Shown in pieces: positions 23,286-36,378 of a stretch of 64,000 nt of DNA (position 1 is its first letter; each line of letters begins with the position of its first letter). The DNA lies in assembly GCA_025331565.1 (NCBI GenBank), contig JAFREQ010000040.1, positions 1,815,501 to 1,879,500 on the forward strand. Direction: 5' to 3'. The translations under genes and the position numbers were made by a program. The DNA is from Holacanthus passer (taxonomy: Eukaryota > Chordata > Actinopteri > Pomacanthidae). The notes beneath the pieces were generated by a model. That model saw only the letters and a list, made by a program, of their open reading frames with translations, did not search any database and had not been told where the DNA came from.

Positions 23286-26200
23286 ATTTGCTATTTGATT
23301 GTTTCCATATTATTATTTTTACTTATATTGTTGTTTTTCTGTTGTTGCTAATTGTGTTATGTTAAATTTGTTAATGCTCTTATTATAAACCACCTCAATC
23401 TGTTTCCCCAAAAAGAATAAAATTATAATAAAACTAAGATAAATTAACAAATCCCCTCAGATAGTTATTTATTTTGTTCAAGAGGAAATTATCATCTAAT
23501 TATAACTCTGGGTTTTGATAAACATATAAATGAGACATTGGTAAAATGGACACGTAAGCCTTAGATAAGTGATTGTCTCGCTGCTATCCATTTAACATGA
23601 CTCATTTCAACAAAGCCCGGCCAGTGATCTATTTTTGGCCCCGTTCAAATTGAAAAATGCAGATGAGACATCATTAAAGACTTGTCTGTGATGAAATTGT
23701 CTCTCGTGCCCGGCGTGCGCTTCTTCCTCCATTTGTCCAATTTGGGAGGAAAAATGGGTCCCATCAAGCACACGTCACATTTATTACTGTTCACCGTAGA
23801 AGCACATTGTACGAGTCTCCCAAGTAAGATGACAGCTTAAATCATAACCATGGTCATAAAAGTCATTGTCATTGATTCACAGTGATTCTGTGTCACGCAG
23901 TCGGCATGTGTGCTCATTGTTTCTGAAGTCATGTCTTAACAGTTGGCATTTAATGAGCTCCATTGGTGCTGGTTTAAACCAATTTTAATGCTGAAATAAA
24001 AGTGATGGCTTCAAGTTTAAAAACTCTTGCTACACTGCTTTCTACTGGAGAAATGTCTGCAGGTAACTGCTGATATAAAGCTGTTTGAATAACTATGTAC
24101 TGAGGGAAATATTCTGTGAACTGGCCCTTTAATAATGGTTGAAAGTCTTCAAAGTGAATCCGTAAAGTTCCCAATGTGTAACTTTCAAGACTTTTAAAAT
24201 GTCACATTCAAGATGAAAATGGACAAAGCCGACGCTTCCTTTCCGCGTCTGCTTCCTGTTGGATGTTGAGTTCAAGTGCGCCGTGAATCTCATACAAAGT
24301 CAAACATACTGGACAAATGACCATTTATGAATGTTTGATCTGAAATCAGTGAACAATCTCACTCAGCTTCTGCGTCTGCAAACACTACATCAGCTTTCAC
24401 AACATGCTCCTGTAACACACTCGCCGAACGAAAGAGTTGCTTCAATGTCAAAATAAATGTTCTCTTGTCAGATTCTTTACAAAAAAGCCAAACATCTCTT
24501 GGGATTAGCCGTGAAAACAAGCTGTGAACCTGCTTATTAGACATCGTCTGCTGTTTGTTAGATGCACTCCGACCCCCCCACCCTTTTTTTTTTTTTTTTT
24601 TTAATCACACAGCCTCTCATGTGCCTCTCATTTCCTTCTCTGTGCTCGTGCTCACGATCCGAGTGCTGAGGATTAGCTACTGCCAGTCCACGCTCAGTTA
24701 ATTAATGTCATTTAAGAGGATGGATAAGCTTTGAACGAGTCAGTGACAACGACAGAGTGTTGAAACAGGCTTGACTCAGTCCACACCGAAAGTAATACCA
24801 ACTTTGAACATGCTGCATTGTGTATTTCGAAAGATCTTTTGCACTTTGCTCAAGTTGTTCAAGCTTTCATTCTGTTTGCTTGGTGAGATGTGAGGTGACA
24901 GAATGATGGTCTGAAGGTTGCAATCAAAGGAGGTAAACTCAATCACAAATGCAAGAAAATTACAGAATATGAATGTTAGAACAGGCAACTTACATCCAGA
25001 TCGAGTATGTACTTTAATATTTGTGGACATGATCGTGACATGGCAAAAAGTTAGAGATCAAGGTTTGGTCTGCAAAATGTCAGTCCTCTAAATCAGTTGT
25101 GTATTTTTAACACTGGTTTCTTTTAATTGTGAAAGCAGTCAGTCAATAACCTTAATCAAGTAGTTTTAATTGTCTAAACTTAAGCACACTTTAACAAAAG
25201 ACTTTGCATGAAAACACTTTTATGGGTTGTTTTGGAAAGCAAACAACTTATTTTGTAATTCAGATTTGAGAACCTTCAAATTCTTAGCTTCTGATATTTT
25301 ACTTAGCTTTTTGTTTGTCTTTTTTAATATTGTTTAGCTGAAGAGATGTGTTGCAACTAATGCACGACCTCCCCGATAAATCCTGTAGCTCACAGCTGAG
25401 CCCATCTCAGATTGAATATTGAGAGATTTTCCGAAGGGGCTGTTGCTCAAATTGATTGCTTGAAGAGCTAAAAGGCAAACGGGGTCACATAGGAAGTCTG
25501 AAGAACCTTTAAACAGTGCTACAATACAGTGTGGAGGCTATTCAAACTCTGTGCACCTTTCAACAAGTAAGTGGTGAAAATTTAAAGGGCACATGAGTGT
25601 TTTCATCCTCCTTATTAAGTAAAAGGGCACATGCTTTCCTTTTTTATCCAGCGAGGCAACTATTAAGAGAAATTAAGCCGACACCTATTCACCCATCTCA
25701 TTTCTTCGTGGGTGGAACACGATGAACCTGTTTGTTGTTTAAAAGTTCAGTTTAACGTTGCACTTTCTGATAAATAGTAATAGACAGCTTCTCCTCTTAA
25801 ATGAAATCTGCATGCTGCCGTGCAAAAGTCACCCAAAAAGCAGACTTGCAAAAAACAGGTCTCACCAGAGGAGATTCATGGCCTCAGACCCTCGTAGCAT
25901 TTCTGCGTAAGTGCCCTTTTAAAGACCATTTTATGGCATTTCTGCTCTATTATACAGTTCACAGCAAAGAGAGACAAAACAGATGGGACAGCGAGGGGAT
26001 GACACGCAGCAAAGGTCCCAGACAGGATTTAAATCCAAGGTGTTATTAGTGCACAGGGCCTCCACTGATCCGCTGAGACGGTCAACAAGGGACCTCTAAC
26101 TAACTCGACTTTACCCCTGGCCCATTCAGAGATTGTGCACAACCCTGCCAGGTGCCGTGCGTATCAGATGAATGTTATTATTTTGTAATCATTTGATGAG

Positions 26201-26785
26201 TTTGTTATCAGGTTATCTTTAAAGTCGCTGTGCCTTAAAGTCAGGTTGGAGCTTCTAACCTGGGGACAATTTTAACAGCTGTAATTGATTCTATCATAAG
26301 AGCCTGATAAGACACAGAACATCAACCTGTGATTTGCATTTAACTTTGTCAGAGTTGCTGCTGTCGGAGTGAAAACTTAAGAGCAGAGGTTGTTGGTGTC
26401 AAAGTACATTTACTCAAGTACCGTACTTACAGTGCTGAAGCACCTTTCCATTCTTTGCTGCTCCATTAGTACTTGTACAACACTTTTCAAAGGAAAATAT
26501 TGTTTTGAGTTGAGTTTTAAATTTTGCATTGAATTGTTTGACTTGGCAGCAGCTGGAACAGCTATAACAACGAGATGCTGCTTACACGTTAACACATAAA
26601 TGATTCTTTAGGATAAGTATTTTTGCTTTTACTGAAACCTTTTTGGCCACTTGGGGGCGACAGAAACAAGTTGTGATACATTGACTTAGCATCACCTTTT
26701 AAGTTTAAATGGCAAAGTTGTTATAAAAAAGTTGTGTGTTTGTTAGGAGTTAAAGATACATAAAATGCATCTACCTTTGTTAAAT
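23286..26785. other. non-coding, no gene seen
   Basis: Unique AT-rich sequence apart from a 19-base T run at 24584-24602. No exon-like structure was found. Confidence 0.6.
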
Positions 26786-26958
26786 GGATGGCATTTATAT
26801 AGAGCTTTTCTAGTTTACCAAACACTCAAAGCGATTTACAACGCATGCCACATTCACCCATTCACACACACACGCATTCATTCACAGCTACCTTTGACAT
26901 ACGGACCGGAGGAGTGAACCACCAACCATCTGATTGGTGGATGACTCACTCTGCCGTC
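26786..26958 (+). repeat. dispersed teleost repeat (family R4)
   Basis: It carries CATTTATATAGAGCTTTTCT, then ACACTCAAAGCGATTTACAA, the CACATTCACCCATTCACACA segment, and finally ACATACGGACCGGAGGAGTG with AACCACCAACCATCTGATTG. This order is that of a very common fish repeat whose full form ends in a GAACCACCGACCTTCCGATT-like segment. The class is not certain. Confidence 0.75.
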
Positions 26959-29900
26959 TGTTTACAAGAAAACCCACCTTTTTTTAAAGCCTCTTAAATT
27001 TTAAACCTTTTAAAAATGAAACCTTTGTCCAATCCTTTAAATACTTAAGTCGAGCATGCAGCTAAAATGTCCATGTTTACTCAGGTAAAAGTCTGAAAAC
27101 AGGAAGTTACCACGGAGCACAATATGTGAACACCTCAAATAATCATATACGATGTGTGGGTTTATAGTGTTAAATCTAATCCAGCAAATAAGTGTGACCA
27201 TAATCTTTCCATTTAGAAATAAGTCTGCATAATCCTATTTCATGCCCAGTTAAAGACAGCACATGATGCCCATATCCTACCTCAGTGTTATGCAAATGGA
27301 CACTAAAATTGCATTTTCATTAGCATTTAGCTTCAAGATATGACTGTGGGTTTTTTTTTTATGCCATTAATATTCATGGGCGAGTAGGACTCTTGCACGA
27401 GATTTGAGAAATGAATGATGAACCCATTTCCTGCTGTCCCGTGCTGTAGGGCAAAGTGGCTTTCCCCAACAAAAAAAAAAAAAAAAATCAAGTGGTAGTT
27501 TATTCTTCACAGAAGCAATTTGAGAAAACTTGCATCGCAGCTTTGCACAAGTGAACAAGACACTGAGGCAGCAGAGTACAACACGGAGAGATGGATGCTT
27601 TTGCAGTGCTGTTTTGAGACGGGGTCAAGCTGAAAGAGAATCCAGCACATTAAGCATGTTAACAGATGGCAAAGCTTGAGAGGCCACGTACCGGGGAGCG
27701 TGGCAACAAACAGCTGATTGACGGTTTCACTGAAATGGCACAATAAATAGGAGCTGAGTTACAGCAATACAAAGGCAGGGTGAAATGTGCTGAAGAAACC
27801 ACCTGAAAACGTTTGCCTGAAAGCAAGCAATGGATTTGTTTTTTCAAAGTATAAATCATGATGGTTTCTGACTGCGAAAAGCGGCTCCACGCACAGATGC
27901 GTCGCAGAGGTATGTCGTTTAATGTTGGGAAGCAAGAACCTCCAAACCTTTGAGATTCACGTAAAAACAGAGGATTTGTATTTACTTTTCCAAATAGTTC
28001 CAAATCGCCTTCATATATTTGGTGAGAATATTTGGTTCCATTTCATTTTCTATATTCCATTTTTTTTTTTTGGATGTCTTATAAAGATTAATTGGCTCGA
28101 TGATATGAATGATTTAAAACAATTTAAACCAGGCTCTTCTTCTCATTCCTCCTCTGTCTGCTCATGAAATAATCGCCAAATTTTCTCCTCCGCTCATGTT
28201 ATTGTAAATAGCCGAGCACTTAACATCCATCTCTCCGCTAGTTGCTATTCAAGGCAATAACAGGCACTGTCTTATAGAGGAACGTATCAAGCATGGTCAC
28301 TGGATAATTATCTAAGTAGGACTAGAATGAAATCATATTTTCAGTGGTTTCCCTGTCACTCTCGAGCAAGGCGACGCTCTTTCTTATCAGCCGAGGGTGA
28401 AGACCTCTATTAACCTCGGTTCATTTCGGCCCTTTTCCAGATTGGTGGTATTTGTGGGCGTGATGGATAATTTCGTTTTAAATGCAGCACAATGTGGCGC
28501 ACTTCATGAAAAGCAATGTAAATGACCTGCAGATTAGAGCTGGATTTTATACTTAATATGCTAATAAGTGTAATTATAAACTTGATATGAAATCCGTGCG
28601 GATTAAGTGGAGAATCTTTGCCTCTTCCTTGTAAAGTAGCAACACTTTTATCTTATTCTGCAGCCAGTTTGTCACTTTTGATGAAATTTGGCTGAACGTA
28701 GCTTTGACTAAAAAGCAGATTTGGCCATGTTTGTATCACAATAACCTGATTTACCTACATGACTGATGGGTCCGGTTCCCAGAAAATCTCATTTGCAGAA
28801 GGTGGAGGTGACCTGTGGCTGTTGTTTACGTGCTTAAATCAAGGTTACCCCTCTGACCTGACTGCCTCCATCAGCGTGCCGCCGTCTGTCATCTCGCTCA
28901 TCAGACAGAGCGTCGTCCTGGTCAGAACTTTAATAAGACTCTTAAAACTGTGCAGACTCCCCTGAGCCCTGTTTAAGAGAAACACTGTGTGTATGTAATC
29001 ACCAGCAGGCACAATAATGGTCACACACGCCTGAAGGAAGCACAGATTGTGTTGACGCTCCTTCAATACAAATGAGATTATATGAAAGTTGGACAAACTA
29101 TTTTCATTTTTTTTTTTCATGCTAATGTGTGTTAATATTTAACCGATTCAAGTGGGTTACAACCTGAGCTTCATGGCTTTATTTCAGTCCAACAGTTTAG
29201 AATAACATTGAACTCACCTCCATCGCTTTAGAGGTTGAGGACATGAGTGCTGGTAAAAGCATGTCTGACTGTAGTGACTCAATCAGTGCATTAATGAAAT
29301 GCTCTCTTATTTACAAAAAAAGGCTTTGATATTGAACCCTTTGGTGTTAACAGACTGAGTCTCTGCAAAGCGCAAACACAAAGCTGCGCATTCAAGGCAA
29401 ACTTCAAATGCTCAGAAACCCTGTCATCATCCTCAACATCACCTGAAATCTGCTCCATCCTACGACACAGCTTATAGTATAATTATTGTATACAAGACAT
29501 GATGGAGCTGAGAGCCTTTTTTAACCTGGTTATATTTTCCATGTACTATTACATTTCCTACCTGAAAAGCCAGTTGATAGACGAGGTTTCTCTGCCTCAT
29601 TGTTGTTAGTTTGATCAATAGGAAAAACACTGACTCCCATTGAGAAATTGATTATTTCCAGCAGGCAAATATCTGATCAACCTCCCAATCTATGTTAACA
29701 CAGTTTGTGTTGTGTTTAACGCACTCCTCCTGCAGCAGTTGTTGCTGGTTGTCTTGTTTCGATTGCTTCTTCACGCTTGTTCACGTTCGCTAAACACTGA
29801 AGCACCGCTTACCATGCGTTTCCATTGGACTGCGTATACATTCTCTTTCACTGGCAGCATCTTATACACTCGCTGTTTATCAGACTCAAGTAGTATAATG

Positions 29901-30408
29901 TGCTAACTAATCAAAGGTATGTCAAAAAATACAGTTTATATAAGTGCATTATAAGTGCTGAATTAAGTCCAAACATTTGACGGATTATAAAACGTCAATA
30001 AATGAGCGTCCTCTGTGAAACGCCTCTAAACCCAAAAGTCAGAATTACCCGCAAATCTGCTGTTGAGGCGAGACAAAAAGCCGCTCGCAGCTTGTAAGTG
30101 TGTAGAAAATCACAGTCCTGCAACCTGTGTGTGTAGGTTGGTTCTTTGCCTGAGGATGATTTGTGGAAAACTAGCAACAGCATCAGAGACAATATACCCA
30201 AACAAATATCCACCAGAGACAGCGGCGCTTTCCTGAGCTTAAAACCTGCACATTTAATAAGGTTTGCGAGAGAGGGGGAATGAAAATGCACGAGGTGAAG
30301 CGGTACTGTAGGTAGGCTTTTGGGAAGGACATGAGGTTACAAAATTTTATTCTAACATAAGTGTTGTTGTTTTTTTAATGATGGTAAGCAGAAAACCCAT
30401 CCAGGGTG
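26959..30408. other. non-coding, no gene seen
   Basis: Unique sequence with A or T runs at 27350-27360 and 27471-27487. Open frames are unsupported. Confidence 0.6.
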
Positions 30409-30416
30409 GTGTGTGT

Positions 30417-30460
<44 letters not shown>
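30409..30460. repeat. (GT)n microsatellite, 52 bp
   Basis: GT dinucleotides with a single A interruption at 30421. On the minus strand it produces a His-Thr run in an otherwise featureless frame. Confidence 0.95.
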
Positions 30461-30465
<5 letters not shown>

Positions 30466-32544
30466 TTTGAAGACCGTGGCTCAATCCCAACTCTGTAAAG
30501 CAAAATATGTGTGATACAACTGAGAGATGTGTCCAGAAAATAACTCAATATTTCATATATATACATGTTATATTCTTTAAAGGGAATGTATGGAAAGTTA
30601 TTTATACATTTTCTGTGAAATATCTCTGCGAAGACAAACTACTCCTACGACTCACTGACTCAACAGACAGATATAAAGCCAAATGGCCAAAGTCGAAGCG
30701 GCCGAGGCTGAAGTGGTCCGACTCTTAGTCCACATTACGAGTTAATCTCCAAAAAAATAAGACCCTACATTTCCCATAATGTAACTTGAAAGAACATCTA
30801 CCCCAGTAAATGCTTTTGTCTTCCAGACTCCACATAGTCTGATTTGTTACGCAGGCGCTCTGTTAAGCCCAAACTGAGATAGCCCTGCTTTTTTTCTCAG
30901 ACTTGTGCCTGATGCTGCTCTCTGTTTACTATATAATGAACTTCATTTACTGCCTGCCTTTATGTTTGAGTCTCTGAATTCTGACTGTGAAATGTATGCA
31001 CCATATAGCCTGCTAACAAATCCACAATATGCAATATATAGTGTTTTATAAATGCAAAAATTACAGTTGAGCAATATTATGTCTTTGATGAATCAAGACA
31101 ATTGATGTGTCTCTGAGTCATTGTTTATCTGTTACAGTGAATAGTCCATGTTAACAGAGTAGTTTTAGACACAGACTTATTTTCCGGTGTTAAAGTGTTT
31201 TGTCGACCATCCACCCCGACCTCCTCCTCGTGTGGATTTTCTGCAACAGCCGACTTCATCCTTTGCTCCTGTCAAACTTTCTAGATATCCTCGGGGGCTT
31301 TGTCACTTGACTGTTAACATATGTCATTTTATGCTGTCATTCATCTTGGGCAGGACAGTCTTTTCTACTTTAGGTCTTTTTAGGTTTTTAAAAAATGTAA
31401 AGTCAGCGTAAAGTTAAACATGAGCAACACCTGAAATCATCAAAGTTAATAATCAATCACATGCACATGTATGAACTATTGTCCTCCCTCCAGTTGTTAA
31501 AAACTTGTCTTCTTATTGAAAATGCATACTCTTCACGATGGTGCTTGATGATCTCGCAGAGGTTTCTCTGATTCTCCTCAGAGAACAAGTCTAGATATTT
31601 TAGTTGGAGCAGCTGTAGCAGAAAATATATCAGGTTTTTACATGACAGACCACGGTTCAGAGACTTTACCAGGCTAAAATGGAGTCCACACCTCCCTGAA
31701 TTTGTGAATTTCAAGCTGATCCGAATCTCCTCTCGTCAGTCATCTCATTCTTTTCAACCACACTCTTAAGTTAGCTGTGGCGAGAAAAGACTCACTTCTC
31801 TCCGCGTGTTCGACTTTGCTCCGCATTGCATCATGCCGGGCCTAACCGCGGCCAGCAGGTCTGTGTGAGCACCTGAATGTTGCGGCAGGTGCAGGTGCTT
31901 CAATATACAAACAGACAGCTAATACATTTGATGAAAAGCTTGATAGGAGATTTTATTAAAGAGTTGGTGAGGTGGCAAATCACTGAGGCGAGCCAGAGCC
32001 AGAAAGCCAACTCCTACGCTCAGTCAAAGACAGGAGCCCTGTAACTGTCAGCCTGCCTGGAGTGAAACAATAGATTCAAATAGAGTCTTGCCTACTCCAA
32101 ATTGATAATCCAGCCGCCAGCAGCTTTCTCATCCAGATCCGAGTGGTGCACCAGCAGGGTAGTTAACCAGTAATCAAGTCACATCCGTCATCCAATTCCA
32201 AATTCTCCACCTCACACTCCCCTCCGCCTGGCTTAACTCGTCCTCTTGTGTTTTCCCTGAGTGACACTTGGAAGTTGGGGGGAGGCTTCGCTGATTGCCC
32301 TTGATGTGAATCAGATGCATCTGCCTGCTTGTTGCCAGTTTCCAACTTCTTAGCCGTTGGTCAGATGGGGAGGGGGGACAAGACAGAGCCGCAGAGCTCC
32401 TGGTGTGCGAGTGCAACGTTCAGCATTGTTTTAGTTGTATTACACCTTTTGTAACTGTGTCTTAAGGATGAAGGAAAAGCCATATGTGCATGTGTATTGT
32501 ATTGTCTCGTCTCAAATCGAGAGCGCCTTAACGTCAGAAGACAT
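30461..32544. other. non-coding, no gene seen
   Basis: Unique sequence. A moderately CpG-containing patch at 31780-31880 contains a short frame with a donor in the right phase for luzp2, but no signal peptide (see rejected items). Confidence 0.55.
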
Positions 32545-32760
32545 TAATCCTAGAGCCGACACAATTAGTCCATTAATTGATTATTGAAGACGTCTCTCAT
32601 TTGTGAGGACATGCTGCGTTTCTTTATGTTACATGATAGGAAACAGACTCTCTTTGTGTTTTGGTCTGTTAGTCAGACAAAACAAGCATTTTAAAGATGT
32701 AACCTTGGGACTTTTGGACATTTTGCACTCACATTTTACCGACCAAACAATCTTTACTTG
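32545..32760. repeat. AT-rich dispersed teleost repeat (family R2)
   Basis: The copy begins AGAGCCGACACAATTAGTCC, then ATTAATTGATTATTGAAGAC. It continues with GTTAGTCAGACAAAACAAGC and the CTTGGGACTTTTGGACATTT segment, and ends CCGACCAAACAATC. The segment order matches the 14921 copy in the opposite direction. Confidence 0.6.
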
Positions 32761-35700
32761 AAACGGCATTTTTATTATTTGCTACACTTTTAGAATATCA
32801 AGGAAAACAAGCCAAGGTGCACAATAAATGCCTGATATACACAATACGTGAGGCAACTGTTAAACCGTCATCTAATAACTGCAATGTTAACGAGACGAGA
32901 TGGGAAATGTGGAAACAAGCGGCTCGCAGTCATTTACAGTCCGGTGGGGATGTGTGAAGTAAATCTCACCTCGGCGGCGCAGGTCAGACACAAGGCTATA
33001 GTTTGATAATTGCCTGCTGGACACATTTTACCCGACAGAGCGTGCATGGCGTTGAAGTTTGGCTGAAGTTCACAGTGAGCAGCTGGACGCGGTCGCTCCG
33101 TGTCGTTTGCATTAAATGCGATCACACACAGAGGTATTTCACAAAGTGCTTTGTGTCATCCTGTGGCTTAAATCCTCCATTAAGCACTTAACACCTCTGC
33201 TAAACAACATCCCGGGGGAGAAACCGCTGCAAATCCATATTTAACAACAGCTGAACATTTTCAGTTTAAGATGTTTTTAAGTGTCTAAGATATTCTACCT
33301 CAGTGAAAAATGTATTATTGTGTATTATTATTTATTTAAGTGTTTCGCTCCTCTTATCCTGTCCGACCACTGCAGTGCATTAAACTCCATAACATAGCGT
33401 CTTCTAAATAAATCGTCTCACGCTCTTTACGAATGGACGACTAAACCAACAAATGGAGAGGAAACAAACACTGAGTCACACAATAAGTATGTTATGTTAT
33501 TTACTGACCTAAAGTTGTTGCTTTTTGAGTCAGAATCTCATATTTCATATCAGTGTTCCTCACACTGTTGCTCGAACAAATTAAGACACAAACATTCAGC
33601 ATTGAAGTTGTAGCGTTAATGTCCCGGGGACGTTGCCGCCGGTGTGAGACAACTTACGTCTTGTACCGTTCTGGAAACAAAAGCTGGATTAGATGTTGTC
33701 ATAAAATGTCTCTGAGGGAAAAGGTGAGGCTCTCCCACACAAAAGGGATCGCTTCGTCGCTCACAACAGCGCCGAGCATTGATGTCTGGCAAGAGCACGC
33801 CTTTCAGAGTAAACAAAAAAGTCCGAGCTCAATCCGGCTCGATTATAGCACAACAATTACTGAAGCTGGAAACACAGTGTTGCACAGCTTTGAAAAGCCA
33901 GGATGGGCGGAATTGCATTAGATACACTCAAATCCCAGATTTAATTGAAGCTGGCAACCATAAGAGGTTCCTGGGATGCTTTTAAAGCCATAATTTGTGC
34001 GATGCAGGTCCACAGATGAGAGATCCTGCCATAAGAAGGCAGAATGAGTCACATCGGCATCAAGCTGGAGAAAGACACGGAAACTAAACGTCTGCGATGC
34101 CAAACGTGCACTGTATGTAAAATACAGGAGGAAGGTATAGAAAAACAAACACTGTGTGAATGCATAATCAGCCGGAAATGAAGAGGTTCGGCTTTGACCT
34201 GGTTAATTTCAAAATCAAACGCAGCTTTTCCAGGCAGGCTGGTCGTTTGATTGAGAGGGTTTCATGTCACTGTGAAAGTGATTCGGATTGTACACGACAA
34301 CGGAGAGAGAGAGCAGAGTGGATTGTCTGATGAGCTCAACTGAGGCAGAAAATAGACGAACACACTCAGGATTTACTTTTCTCTTTACATATGACTGAAG
34401 GTAAAACTGGGCAAGAGGCAGAGATATTTTTTATTATCATTTTCAAGCTGAAATTTGGTTGTCAAATTCAGAAGAAGCATCATGTCAGCACTGTATCTGT
34501 CAGTGGATGAACATGTTTTCAGGTGTGTTTCGATGCCTTTATTTGATTTATTATTTTTTTAAATACTTTCACATTTCTGTTGTGTATTTTGTCTCATTTG
34601 TTTTTCCTTTGTGACAGTTGCGTTTCCCTTCGCTCTAAAGCACCTATCTGTCTAGAAAGAGTATTGTTTCCAAGTACATGTAGAAGATGATGGAGTGTTA
34701 AATGTCGAGGGAAAGTAATTGGCATCTACTTATGCATGAAAATGCCTGCGAGTAATCATTGAATTATTCATCTAATATGCTAAGTATTTCTATTTCAATG
34801 CCTTAAACCTCCCTCGGTGGAAAATTACATAACTTAAGTGATGAACAAATTAGAAGGACTCACTTTTCAAGGATGTGAAAATGGAGGGATCTTCTATCAT
34901 TTTCATATCACAATTCACCGTCATTTTACATCAACTGCTCAAACACGGCCTGAAAAGAGAAATTTAAAAAAATCATTTAAAATGTTTGCTGGACAGTTTT
35001 CATGATTACCCAGGGGTCTCTCCTGCGATCTTAACGTCCACACACATCTGAAAACAGTCAAGTCATTACTTTTCCACAAGCTTCCAATTTCACTTCCATG
35101 ATTCAAGAAAGAGTGAAAGATGCCGAATATGTGCGTTCCTTGCTCATGTGTAAAATTGGCTTACACTGCTTTAATTTCATCTATCTTAATGATAAAACAC
35201 TTAATGCAAATTGCGTCGCACTTAATTATTTAATAAGAGATGCATCCATGCTCTGGTTGTTGGATGGCACTTGTTTTCAAATCATTATTTTGAGTTATAT
35301 GATCAGACTGACATTTTAATTTAACTGATTCAGAACGTTTAATTATTTTGCCGCTCAGCTTAATCAAGATATATACCATTCTTCTATTAAGTATATTTTA
35401 TTTAACACTTCATGGAATCATTTGTTCAGTGAGCTGAATGTTAAAAGGAGATTCATTTTTAGTGCCTTTTATTAGAAGAGCTGAAAAGAGAAAATAATCC
35501 TCAACAACAGCAGAATCAGTGACATGCTGAAAACATTGTTTGCCACTAAAGTACTGCAATAATACCCAAGAGGGCATCCCATAGTGAGGAGGCTTAAAAG
35601 CATAGAATTACTCATAATCATAGCGAAGAATAGAGTCAGTATCACATGAAAAGAAAATAAATCAGCTCCCTCACAAAGACACGCCATTATTTTGTTAGCG

Positions 35701-35942
35701 TGCCCAACAGCGTCCATAAATACCCACATTTCCTCAGAAAAACTTGGAAACAGCAAGATGGGAGATAATTTTCGAAGTTATAGGAGATATCTTTGATGTC
35801 GTCTGCACTCGTAGGATAAAATGCAAGATGAAAGAGGGATGATCATTGAACATTTGTCGACAACACTGGCATCACAACGAAGACAAAAAGGCAAAGTCTG
35901 TCAGAGAACGACCACGATTCTAAGTTAACATGTTCAACTAGT
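32761..35942. other. non-coding, no gene seen
   Basis: Unique sequence. Parts of 34690-35340 are TAAT-rich and low in repeats and could be regulatory, but nothing in a single sequence proves it. Confidence 0.55.
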
Positions 35943-36378
35943 TAAACTAAAACAGAATGTGATCATTTTGTAATCCCTTTCAACATGTACTTCATTCATG
36001 TATTTAATGTTTGACCTCATCAACTTTTTTGTAAATATCTGCTGATTCTGAACTTGATGGCAGCAACATGTTTCAAACAAGTTGGGACAGGAGCAACAAA
36101 AGACTGTGAAAGTTGTGGACTGATCCAAAAACACCTGTTTGGATCATTCCACAGGTAAACAGGTTGATTGGTAACAGGTGATAGTATCATGATTGGGTAT
36201 GAAAGGTTCATCCTGGAAAGACTCAGTCGTTCACAAGCGAGGATGGAGAGAGGTTCAACACTCTGTGAACACATGATTGGATAAAGGAGATTAATACATG
36301 GACTCAGGAAAACTTTGTAAAACTGTTGTCAGTAAACACAGTGTTGTTTGCAAATGATTGCATCCTGTTTTACTTTAT
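35943..36378 (-). mobile_element. Tc1-derived MITE, copy C (ends eroded)
   Basis: This is a reverse-orientation copy. It starts with AAAACAGAATGTGATCATTT (matching the region just inside the right end of the 46439 copy) and runs through the palindrome, where GTGGACTGATCCAAAAAC faces GTTTGGATCATTCCAC. It then passes AAAGACTCAGTCGTTCACAA and ends near CAAATGATTGCATCCTG. Neither terminal inverted repeat remains intact. A stretch near 36300-36340 that the other copies interrupt differently is retained. Confidence 0.88.

Noticed and set aside
31840..31860. Candidate luzp2 first exon: ATG followed by PGLTAAS and a donor after AG in the required phase
   Set aside because: It joins in phase to the exon at 41927 and would give Arg at the junction, but it lacks any hydrophobic signal peptide. 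It is only eight codons, and the GTCTGT donor is weak.
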